Shown here one piece after another: positions 1-6,229 of a stretch of DNA of 15,588 bases. Location of the stretch: positions 1 through 15,588 of the forward strand of contig SACC01000010.1 of the NCBI GenBank assembly GCA_009928745.1. Direction: 5' to 3'. This DNA is from Clostridia bacterium (GTDB taxonomy: Bacteria > Bacillota > Clostridia > Christensenellales > CAG-1252). Below the pieces are notes generated by a model. That model had not been told where the DNA came from. It worked only from the letters and a program-made list of their open reading frames with translations, and ran no database searches. Made by a program: the position numbers and the translations under genes. Position 1 is the stretch's first letter; every line of letters begins with the position of its first letter.

Positions 1-1828
1 GCCGATCTTGCCTATGTCATGCAAGACCCCCGTTATTTGCAGCCTATTCCTGAAGAAAGATTCTTATCAGAAGAAGAGCAGCTTTTCTGCTAACGAAGCA
101 ACCGTAACTAACGGCAACTTCAATGTAATAGATTATTCGGAAAGCAAAGTTAATCAGGACACAGGTATGCTAGACGAAATTGCAAAACCTGATACTTGGA
201 CAAGCTACGCAGAAAAAGACGAGCTTGACGTAGGGATTATCAATGTCAACAACACCGCGTTACTCAATACTTTAGGCTTTGGGGACAAAAATGATGTCTT
301 TAACGATTGGATTGACGGATTTAACACATTTAGACCTGTTGATTTTGGTGCTCCCAATCTCGGTATAATAAAAACCGTAGGACTCTCAACCACAAAAGCT
401 AAGCTTGCGCTTAAGTCTACAAGTATGTCATTAAGCACCAACAGCTATTATATTTTCAAAGCATATGCAAAATCAATCGGCACCGTTGGCGAAATATATC
501 TGACTACAACTTCAACTAACAGCGCTCCGATAGTAAAAGAGATCAATACCGACGGCAAATGGGAAGAATTCGTATTCGTTGTAGAGACAGGTTTGATGAG
601 CTCCGCCACCGCATATTTTGAAATATATATCGGTAACAAAGCCGATGCTGACAGCACCTATAGCGGCACAGTTTTGATTGACAGCTTTACCTATCTTACA
701 ATAGACAAGACCGAGTACGATACAGTTGCGGCAGCAGGCAATTCTTCAAGCTTTATGACGGACGCTTTTGAGACAACATCAACAAGCAGCACACCTACAA
801 AGCCTAACAACTGGACAGGAACAGGCACAACTTCTTCTGGCTATGTTAAGACTGATACGCAGGTTGCCGGTATTTTTGCAAAAGATTACGGCGATTATGC
901 GGCGCTAGGCATACGCAACGCTATCGTTGATGATACAGCAACCGAGGAAGACGAAACAGATACCTCAATCAAGGCAGGCACTTCGCTGACAAAAGACGAA
1001 ATTTTTGACAATACCGGCATGGAAGCGGGAATGACTGTAGGCAACAGCGTACTATTAATCAATAACTTAAATCCTAGCTACTACAATTTCAAAACTTCCG
1101 CGCTAACGCTGTCGTCAAATAAATATTACGAAATAAGCATATATGTTCGCACCTTTATGCTTGAAAAAGACAAGAGCGCGAAGATATTCGTTACAGTAGG
1201 CGGCGAATCAACTTATTCTTTCGCGTCAGTCAATACGTCAACCTATGACGAAGAGGGTGTAGAAACCCGCGGTGACTGGACAAAATACACATATTACTTT
1301 AAGACTGCCGAATCTACAAGCATGAGCAGCGTATACCTCAATCTTACACTCGGCGAGAATTCGGATACAGGAAAGCTTACAGGTTACGCGCTGTTTGACA
1401 ATGTCACACTAAGAACAATTGACCGCGCAGCATTCCTTACTAATTATGCTAAGCAGTATGATTTAGATGAAGACGGCGCAGCAATTATCGCTGAGGATGG
1501 CACAAAGCAAAAGGCTGCAACTTATGACGAGTTTATGCTCTTTAACCGTACAATACGCGCAGACGATCCTGAAGCTTCAGTTGATCCTACTCCTGTAGAG
1601 CCTACTCCCGAGCCGACAAAGCCCGACACATCATATCTCTGGGCATATATCTCCTCGATAGCGATTGCGGTCGTCTTAGTAGCCGTAATAATAGTAGTGC
1701 TTATCAAGAGATACCGTCCTTCCAAAAAGGCGGGCGCGGCAGCTCCTAGCTACGACAAGAACAAAGCCGCTAAGAAGATAAAAGACAAGACAAGCGGTGA
1801 CAACACCAAAGACGATTACAAGGATTAA
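1..1828 (+). CDS. Cell-surface protein with two jelly-roll-like modules and a C-terminal membrane anchor; 5' end cut by the window
   Basis: Only the C-terminal part is present. After about 30 codons come two similar modules of roughly 220-235 residues. Each opens with an asparagine/proline-rich loop, has a central 'STNSYYIFKAY'/'SSNKYYEISIY' strand, a 'GKWEEFVF'/'GDWTKYTY' strand, and closes with 'VLIDSFTYLTID'/'ALFDNVTLRTID'. This pattern resembles carbohydrate-binding jelly-roll modules of surface proteins. Then follow a Pro/Thr/Glu linker, one hydrophobic helix of about 24 residues and a Lys-rich tail of about 40 residues, so the modules should face outside with the tail in the cytoplasm. 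The ligand is unknown; glycan binding is inferred. The first TTG (position 8) has no signal peptide or ribosome binding site, so it is not the start. Bases 1-93 read more naturally in the other frame (see findings), suggesting a frame break near 83-86. Confidence 0.75.
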   Translation, partial: PILPMSCKTPVICSLFLKKDSYQKKSSFSANEATVTNGNFNVIDYSESKVNQDTGMLDEIAKPDTWTSYAEKDELDVGIINVNNTALLNTLGFGDKNDVFNDWIDGFNTFRPVDFGAPNLGIIKTVGLSTTKAKLALKSTSMSLSTNSYYIFKAYAKSIGTVGEIYLTTTSTNSAPIVKEINTDGKWEEFVFVVETGLMSSATAYFEIYIGNKADADSTYSGTVLIDSFTYLTIDKTEYDTVAAAGNSSSFMTDAFETTSTSSTPTKPNNWTGTGTTSSGYVKTDTQVAGIFAKDYGDYAALGIRNAIVDDTATEEDETDTSIKAGTSLTKDEIFDNTGMEAGMTVGNSVLLINNLNPSYYNFKTSALTLSSNKYYEISIYVRTFMLEKDKSAKIFVTVGGESTYSFASVNTSTYDEEGVETRGDWTKYTYYFKTAESTSMSSVYLNLTLGENSDTGKLTGYALFDNVTLRTIDRAAFLTNYAKQYDLDEDGAAIIAEDGTKQKAATYDEFMLFNRTIRADDPEASVDPTPVEPTPEPTKPDTSYLWAYISSIAIAVVLVAVIIVVLIKRYRPSKKAGAAAPSYDKNKAAKKIKDKTSGDNTKDDYKD

Positions 1829-1842
1829 TAATCGTAACTAAC

Positions 1843-1882
1843 ACATAAAAAACAGGCGAATTCGTTCGCCTGTTTTTTATGT
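1843..1882. terminator. Bidirectional intrinsic terminator
   Basis: The arms 1843-1860 and 1865-1882 are perfect inverted repeats of 18 bp around a TTCG loop. The stem is GC-rich near the loop and ends in an A-run on the left and a T-run on the right, so it gives a U-tract in both directions. It lies between the convergent surface-protein and LysM genes and can serve both. Confidence 0.9.
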
Positions 1883-1965
1883 AATAAAGTTTGCTAAGAA
1901 AAGTGCTTATTACCATAATGCAGGTGATTGTTTATTCAAATAATATTAGTCTGCATTAATCTTTA

Positions 1966-2241
1966 TCAAGGTATAAAGATTCTTTGTCCTAAGAATACTT
2001 TCTCTATTTTGTTGAGCTGTTTTAACTCCTCTAAATTGACATCGAATTTCGCTGCTATTTTTTCCATCGTGTCATAGGGTTGTACGGTATATGGCGTACC
2101 TAAATATTCGGGTATAAGCAGTCTCATTCCGGAAATAACGCTTTTTGCTTTATTAATTCGCAATATGTCTGCGGCGTTGACTAAAAACATTGCGGCGATT
2201 TGTTCAATACTGTCCTCTTTATTTACTTTGTATACTATCAT
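1966..2241 (-). CDS. Small protein with two LysM domains
   Basis: This 91-residue protein is almost entirely two LysM repeats. The first begins 'YKVNKEDSIEQIAAMF' and ends 'GMRLLIPE'. The second begins 'YTVQPYDTMEKIAAKF' and ends 'GQRIFIP'. LysM domains bind N-acetylglucosamine-containing glycans such as peptidoglycan. There is no signal peptide or membrane helix, so either it acts inside the cell (some spore-coat/cortex LysM proteins do) or it is exported another way. The chosen start is the ATG at 2241, preceded by GAGGTGG. An ATG four codons upstream (2253) overlaps that ribosome binding site and is unlikely. It ends in tandem stops (TGA TAA) and converges on the terminator at 1843-1882. 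It diverges from the SpoVB-like gene, so a shared role in wall or spore envelope is possible but unproven. Confidence 0.85.
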   Translation of the reverse strand: MIVYKVNKEDSIEQIAAMFLVNAADILRINKAKSVISGMRLLIPEYLGTPYTVQPYDTMEKIAAKFDVNLEELKQLNKIEKVFLGQRIFIP

Positions 2242-2257
2242 AATCCACCTCATTATT

Positions 2258-2289
2258 ATATATGCGCAATCAGTGTCATATAGTATAAT
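2258..2289 (+). promoter_or_regulatory. Putative promoter of the SpoVB/MurJ-like gene (possibly sigma-E type)
   Basis: Two overlapping readings exist. TATAAT at 2284-2289 is a perfect -10, but no good -35 lies 17 bases upstream. Alternatively, CATATAGT at 2277-2284 differs by one base from the sporulation sigma-E -10 pattern (CATACANT), with an ATA-rich -35-like stretch at 2258-2262 about 14-16 bases upstream. In Bacillus subtilis, spoVB belongs to the sigma-E regulon. The call is weak because the region is AT-rich. Confidence 0.35.
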
Positions 2290-2344
2290 GTACTGCGGAT
2301 GTGCGATAAGCTGCTGCGGTTTCCTAAAACATCAAGGAGACGGC

Positions 2345-3847
2345 ATGAAACAATCTTTTAAACGGACAACAATGCTCGTAATGATATTTTCGATTATTAC
2401 CAGAATAATCTCTTTTGTTTTTAAAATATATTTATCGAGAAGAGTAGGCGCAGAAACTTTAGGATTATACCAGATAAGTCTTGCAATGCTTGCGTTAGTC
2501 ACGATGTTTGCCTGCTCTGGTATTCCTTTAACCGTATCACGGCGCACTGCCGAATTCAATGCTCTTAATAATCAAAAAAGCATATTCGGCAATGTCACCA
2601 GCGGACTTATCTTGTCGCTATCCATTACTTTTATAACCATAGCCGCGGTATTTATCTTCAAAAAGCCTTTCCTTACGCTGTTTGCAGACAACCGCGCTGA
2701 ACCGCTGTTCTTCATTATGATACCTGCCGCAGGGTCTACAGCGATATATAATATAATACGCGCGTATTTTATGGGCAAAAAAAAGTATTTAATATACTCT
2801 TTTACCGAGCTGATTGAAGAATTGCTGAATGTGTTTTTCATTCTTCTCCTATTGTCCGGAGCGGTGGTCGTTCTAAGCAATTCAAAATCAATGGCGATAG
2901 CGTTCACCATATCAGATATCATATGTTTTATAATAATCATGATATTTTATATTGCCAATAAAGGCAAGCTGGCGCGCCCCTTGCCTTTTAAGCCGATAAT
3001 CAAGAGCAGCACTCCGCTAACTCTTATGCGCATATTTACAAGTCTTGCATCAATCTTAACAGCGGTGTTATTACCGCACCGAATGGTCGACGGAGGTATG
3101 GCGGTTGCTGAAGCTACTACCGAATACGGCAGAGCGGTAGGAATGGCGTTCCCGCTGCTTTACGCCCCACTTGCTATAACCTCTGCGCTCTCAATCGTGC
3201 TTTTACCCGAGATTGCAGAGTTATCAACCACTAACAACCTGACTGCAATATCGCGTAAAGTAGATAATTCTATGGGATTTATTGCGATAATCTGCGGTTT
3301 CTTTTTTATAATATTCGCATCTCTTGGAACAGAGCTTGGCATAATACTTTTCAAAGACGCGGGAGCCGGCAGATTCCTTGCCTTCGCCTCCGGTATGGTA
3401 CTGCCGCTAGCAATGTCACAACTGACAAGCACCGCGCTCAACTCAATCGCCAAAGAAAATATCTGTTTCATGAATTACATGTTCGGTATAGCATTTATGG
3501 TGCTTGCGCTGTATTTCTTGCCGCCCTTAATAGGTATATATGCTCTTGCTGTCGCAATGACGGGCTTCTATTTTATATCGTTTGCGCTCAACAGCATATA
3601 TCTTACAAAGATAGGCGCGTTGAAACAAACCTACTATGATATTATAGTCAAAACAACTATTTTTGCGCTTTTGCTCTTTGCATTGATTAAGCTGTTACAA
3701 TACTTTTTGTCCCAATATCTATCAATGGGTGTGGTAACTTTATTATGCGGCATAACCGCTATTGTAATGTACTTTGCCTTAGTCGCGCTATTCAAACTTG
3801 TAAATATCAAAGCCTTTTTTACAAAAGCAAAAAAAGCAAAAACATAA
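2345..3847 (+). CDS. SpoVB/MurJ-family polysaccharide or lipid II flippase (MOP superfamily)
   Basis: The 500-residue polytopic membrane protein has about 14 hydrophobic helices and the N-terminal signature 'ITRIISFVFKIYLSRRVGAETLGLYQI', typical of the SpoVB branch of the MOP flippase superfamily (MurJ, Wzx, SpoVB). The family moves undecaprenyl-linked wall precursors across the membrane. SpoVB is needed for spore cortex peptidoglycan, and close paralogues act in vegetative wall synthesis. Length matches the family (about 500-550). The start at 2345 is chosen because AAGGAG at 2334-2339 precedes it by 5 bases; a longer reading from 2165 would overlap the LysM gene and add a non-homologous leader. 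It converges on folT with about 120 bases between. SpoVB, MurJ and other polysaccharide flippases cannot be separated from sequence alone. Confidence 0.85.
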   Translation: MKQSFKRTTMLVMIFSIITRIISFVFKIYLSRRVGAETLGLYQISLAMLALVTMFACSGIPLTVSRRTAEFNALNNQKSIFGNVTSGLILSLSITFITIAAVFIFKKPFLTLFADNRAEPLFFIMIPAAGSTAIYNIIRAYFMGKKKYLIYSFTELIEELLNVFFILLLLSGAVVVLSNSKSMAIAFTISDIICFIIIMIFYIANKGKLARPLPFKPIIKSSTPLTLMRIFTSLASILTAVLLPHRMVDGGMAVAEATTEYGRAVGMAFPLLYAPLAITSALSIVLLPEIAELSTTNNLTAISRKVDNSMGFIAIICGFFFIIFASLGTELGIILFKDAGAGRFLAFASGMVLPLAMSQLTSTALNSIAKENICFMNYMFGIAFMVLALYFLPPLIGIYALAVAMTGFYFISFALNSIYLTKIGALKQTYYDIIVKTTIFALLLFALIKLLQYFLSQYLSMGVVTLLCGITAIVMYFALVALFKLVNIKAFFTKAKKAKT

Positions 3848-3859
3848 AAGCTTTTGCTT
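3829..3859 (-). terminator. Probable terminator for folT
   Basis: AAGCAAAA (3834-3841) and TTTTGCTT (3852-3859) form an 8-bp stem with a 10-base loop. Read on the minus strand the hairpin is followed at once by seven T residues (3835-3829). It overlaps the last codons and stop of the SpoVB-like gene. The stem is AT-rich, hence moderate confidence. The remaining bases to 3971 show no other clear feature. Confidence 0.5.
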
Positions 3860-3971
3860 AAATATTAATAAATTATGCTGTGACGAACTTACTAACTTAC
3901 AAATTTTAGACTTGCAAAGAAACAAAGCGACCTTAACTATGCGGCAGTTCTATTTTATGGCAACAAGCGTT

Positions 3972-4580
3972 TTATTCGTTAGTTATATTCGAATTAATAT
4001 TTTCAGCATCCGCAGCTGAAGCTGACACCGCGACTTCGGGAGGGACAAAGAGATAGGGCTTAAAAACATATTTCTTCAACGGATTAAATATGGCGTATGT
4101 TATACCAACGTTGACGGTAACCATTAGAGTTTGCCAAGGAAGCCTTGCAAGAAGAAACGCCCAGAAAGTTTTTGAACGGCTACCATAGATCCAAATACCA
4201 AAGGTATTTAGCCCTGCGGTGCAAATTAGCAGACATATCAAAAACGAAATTACGATTTTTGCGTAATTATTCAGCTTAATATAGCGAAATACCAGTCCCG
4301 GTATTAACCCCAGCAAGCCGCTGGCTATAAGAATAAACGGGTTAATTAAACCAATGTTCCCCGAAAATACGAGACCCAAAAAATCACCCGCAATTCCCAC
4401 TGCTAATCCGTAAACGGGACCTAAGAACACACCCGCGACAAAGCATGGTAAATAGGTAAAAGAAACCGCTAATACACGATTAAGCAAATATATAGTGTAA
4501 TAGTTGGCGATTGTGGCAATTGCGATGAGTACGGCGGTGTACACCATTTTTTTAGTGTCTAGCTGAACTCTTTTCCTCAT
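3972..4580 (-). CDS. folT: ECF transporter S component, folate specific (FolT)
   Basis: The 202-residue protein has about six membrane helices and the ECF S-component N-terminal pattern 'MVYTAVLIAIATIANYYTIYL', followed by 'LPCFVAGVFLGPVYGLAVGIAGDFLG', characteristic of FolT-type proteins. S components bind a vitamin and dock with a shared energizing module (EcfT plus two EcfA ATPases), which is not encoded in this window. Folate specificity rests mainly on the THF riboswitch immediately upstream (4637-4730). The start at 4580 has AGGAGG at 4588-4593, seven bases away. The C-terminal about 25 residues (Ala/Ser/Asn-rich) look disordered and exceed what the transport fold needs. Expression is probably repressed when reduced folate is plentiful. 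Confidence 0.9.
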   Translation of the reverse strand: MRKRVQLDTKKMVYTAVLIAIATIANYYTIYLLNRVLAVSFTYLPCFVAGVFLGPVYGLAVGIAGDFLGLVFSGNIGLINPFILIASGLLGLIPGLVFRYIKLNNYAKIVISFLICLLICTAGLNTFGIWIYGSRSKTFWAFLLARLPWQTLMVTVNVGITYAIFNPLKKYVFKPYLFVPPEVAVSASAADAENINSNITNE

Positions 4581-4586
4581 AAAAAA

Positions 4587-4604
4587 ACCTCCTGTTAAAG
4601 AGGT
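4587..4604 (-). promoter_or_regulatory. Shine-Dalgarno sequestering hairpin of folT
   Basis: On the minus strand, ACCTC (4604-4600) can pair with GAGGT (4591-4587), the core of the folT ribosome binding site, across an 8-base loop; two G-U pairs can extend it. This is a plausible OFF state for translation. The same ACCTC segment partly overlaps an alternative helix with the riboswitch (see findings). Confidence 0.55.
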
Positions 4605-4610
4605 CCATTG

Positions 4611-4632
4611 AAAAAAATTGCATTAATGCAAT
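4611..4632 (-). terminator. AT-rich hairpin with U-tract in the folT leader
   Basis: A perfect 16-base palindrome (4617-4632, minus ATTGCATTAATGCAAT) is followed on the minus strand by a run of seven T residues. It has the shape of an intrinsic terminator between the riboswitch aptamer and the gene, but the stem has only two GC pairs and a very small loop, so termination may be weak. Confidence 0.45.
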
Positions 4633-4636
4633 GATT

Positions 4637-4730
4637 GGCAACGGACGCGACTCGATACCGCAGGTTTTACCTTTCGTTTGCAGGCGACATCCCATCCCGC
4701 AACACTTAACGCATCGAATCTACTCTGCTT
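4637..4730 (-). ncRNA. Tetrahydrofolate (THF) riboswitch
   Basis: The minus strand carries the conserved THF aptamer signature in order: GAGTAGATTCG, then GCGTTAAGTG, the loop ATGGGATGTCG, then ACGAA, a short hairpin, and GCGGTATCGAG followed by TCCG. Helices can be drawn: P2 TTCGAT/ATCGAG, P3 TTGCGGG/CCTGCAA enclosing the GGGATGTCG loop, P4 AGGT/ACCT, and a short P1 GCAG/TTGC. The class binds reduced folates and usually represses folate transport or synthesis genes. It lies directly upstream of folT, which fits. Confidence 0.93.
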
Positions 4731-4739
4731 AGTAATATG

Positions 4740-4768
4740 ATTATAGCATAAGTATCAGCGGCAAGCAA
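4740..4768 (-). promoter_or_regulatory. Promoter of the THF riboswitch-folT transcript
   Basis: Minus strand TATAAT (4745-4740) is preceded by TGC, giving an extended -10, and by TTGCTT (4768-4763) with a 17-base spacer. The predicted transcription start, about 4733, falls just before the aptamer. Confidence 0.8.
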
Positions 4769-4857
4769 GCCTTTTGGAAAATGATTATTCTAGAAAGAAA
4801 AATTACGTAAATTTGTAGCAGTCGAGCAAAAATAAACATAAAGATGCAAGCCTCTGT

Positions 4858-4950
4858 TATTACATAAAAAGAGAGAAACGGAGCGTAAGACCAATCTTGG
4901 TCCTTAGCACGTTTCCCTCTTAAACAGTCTGTATTAGAACTTATGTAATA
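4858..4950 (-). terminator. Large hairpin terminator after the oxidoreductase operon
   Basis: An inner hairpin spans 4869-4921: AAGAG/CTCTT, GAAAC/GTTTC, TAA/TTA and GACCAA/TTGGTC pair with small mismatches around a tiny loop. On the minus strand it is followed by TTTTT. It is nested inside a further 10-bp inverted repeat, TATTACATAA (4858-4867) and TTATGTAATA (4941-4950). It begins right after the stop of the gamma subunit gene, so termination of that operon is the simplest role. Bases 4769-4857 show no clear feature. Confidence 0.75.
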
Positions 4951-4957
4951 GATTGAA

Positions 4958-5491
4958 CTATTCTATATTGTATCCTAACTCAAAGGCTTTGATATTAGCC
5001 GGAATAACCTTAGGCTTATCGCTGAACTTCTTCTCAATCGCCGCTATTGCCGATTCTTTGGTAATAACGCCGGTTGCCTTGATATAAGCGCCCAACACAA
5101 CGATATTAGCCGTCTTTGCGTTACCCGCAGCAATCGCCAACGCGCCTGCGTCTACATATAAGACTTTTACGTCTGTTCTCTCCACTTTATCGGTTATCAG
5201 TGAGCTATTGACAATAATTACACCGCCAGGCTTTACCCTGTCAACGAATTTATATAGGCTGGGCTTATTCATCGCAATAAGCGTATCGGGGATAGAGATT
5301 ATAGGAGAAGCCACAGTTTCGTCGCTGACAACTACGCTGCAATTAGCGGTACCGCCCCTCATCTCAGGACCGTACGCCGGTAACCAGGTAACTTCCTTGC
5401 CCTCGTGAATCGCAGAGTAGGCGATGAATTGACCGAGGCTCAACACGCCTTGACCGCCAAAGCCTGCCACAATTATTTTCTCATTAATCAT
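4958..5491 (-). CDS. 2-oxoacid:ferredoxin oxidoreductase, gamma subunit
   Basis: The 177-residue protein is a complete gamma domain of the pyruvate/2-oxoacid ferredoxin oxidoreductase superfamily. It opens with 'IIVAGFGGQGVLSLGQ' (residues 6-21) and contains 'YGPEMRGGTANCSVVVSD', both hallmarks of the domain that helps bind CoA and shape the complex. It is the last gene of the ferredoxin-alpha-beta-gamma operon. The start at 5491 has AAGGAGG, which is formed by the final codons (K-E-V) of the beta gene; the genes are separated by two bases. It acts in the cytoplasm with its three neighbours, oxidatively decarboxylating a 2-oxoacid to acyl-CoA while reducing ferredoxin. Substrate (branched-chain 2-oxoacid or 2-oxoglutarate) cannot be settled from this subunit. 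Confidence 0.92.
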   Translation of the reverse strand: MINEKIIVAGFGGQGVLSLGQFIAYSAIHEGKEVTWLPAYGPEMRGGTANCSVVVSDETVASPIISIPDTLIAMNKPSLYKFVDRVKPGGVIIVNSSLITDKVERTDVKVLYVDAGALAIAAGNAKTANIVVLGAYIKATGVITKESAIAAIEKKFSDKPKVIPANIKAFELGYNIE

Positions 5492-5493
5492 AA

Positions 5494-6228
5494 TTATACC
5501 TCCTTGAATACGCCGAGAGGGAATTTCTTTATCATCTCGTTAGCTACAAAATCCATTGACGCGACTGCGCTTAATCCCCAGTTGGTGGGACAAGTTGACA
5601 ATATCTCAACCATTGAAAAGCCTTTGTTCTCAATCTGGCAACGGAACGCCTTGCGGATTGCAGCCTTAGCTTTAACAATATTAGACACATTGTGCAAAGA
5701 TACTCTCGCGATATATGCGGGACCGTCCTGCGTAGCGAGCATTTCTGCTACCTTAACGGGATTGCCGTTGACTGTCAGGTCTCTTCCGCTCTTACAAGTA
5801 GTGCTTTTTTGTCCTTCAAGCGTTGTTGGCGCCATCTGTCCGCCCGTCATACCGTATATGGAATTATTAATGAATATAACCGTAATATTTTCACCGCGTA
5901 TTGCAGCGTGTACTGTCTCTGCCATACCGATACTTGCAAGATCCCCGTCGCCTTGATAAGCGAACACAATATTGTTGGGATTAACCCTTTTTACGCCTGT
6001 AGCGACTGCCGGCGCTCTACCGTGCGCTGCTTCCAGCATATCGCAATTAAAATATTTATATGCGAAAACTGCGCAGCCGACCGGAGCGATGCCTACTACG
6101 TGACCTTCGGCGTTAATCTCTTCTAACACCTCAGCAACCAGCCTATGCGATATTCCATGCGTACAGCCCGGACAATAATGAAAGGGCACATCTGTCAACA
6201 TTTTAGTTTTTGTGAATACTTTTGCCAT
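5494..6228 (-). CDS. 2-oxoacid:ferredoxin oxidoreductase, beta subunit (thiamine diphosphate binding)
   Basis: The 244-residue protein carries the thiamine diphosphate motif GDGDLASIG (from residue 93) ending in the Asn pair at 121-122, followed by 'SIYGMTGGQMAPTT', typical of VorA/KorB beta subunits. The N-terminal 'HYCPGCTHG' (residues 17-25) is also conserved. It holds the cofactor that attacks the 2-oxoacid. The start at 6228 is chosen over 6258 because AAGGAGG lies just before it, inside the last codons of the alpha gene, and because homologous sequence begins here; the upstream ten residues are read from the alpha gene's end. The alpha stop (TAA, 6232-6230) is one base before this ATG, so translation is probably coupled. 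Confidence 0.93.
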   Translation of the reverse strand: MAKVFTKTKMLTDVPFHYCPGCTHGISHRLVAEVLEEINAEGHVVGIAPVGCAVFAYKYFNCDMLEAAHGRAPAVATGVKRVNPNNIVFAYQGDGDLASIGMAETVHAAIRGENITVIFINNSIYGMTGGQMAPTTLEGQKSTTCKSGRDLTVNGNPVKVAEMLATQDGPAYIARVSLHNVSNIVKAKAAIRKAFRCQIENKGFSMVEILSTCPTNWGLSAVASMDFVANEMIKKFPLGVFKEV

Positions 6229-6229
6229 T

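Noticed and set aside
1800..1828. FLAG-like peptide at the end of the surface protein
   Set aside because: The end 'DDYKD' is part of a Lys/Asp-rich natural tail; nothing else suggests an engineered sequence.
2165..2344. Longer start for the SpoVB-like gene
   Set aside because: It overlaps the LysM coding sequence on the other strand, has no ribosome binding site, and the added residues do not fit the family; 2345 has AAGGAG.
5405..5956. Plus-strand reading frame opposite the beta subunit gene
   Set aside because: The minus-strand frame encodes a complete conserved enzyme; the opposite frame has no recognisable motif or ribosome binding site.
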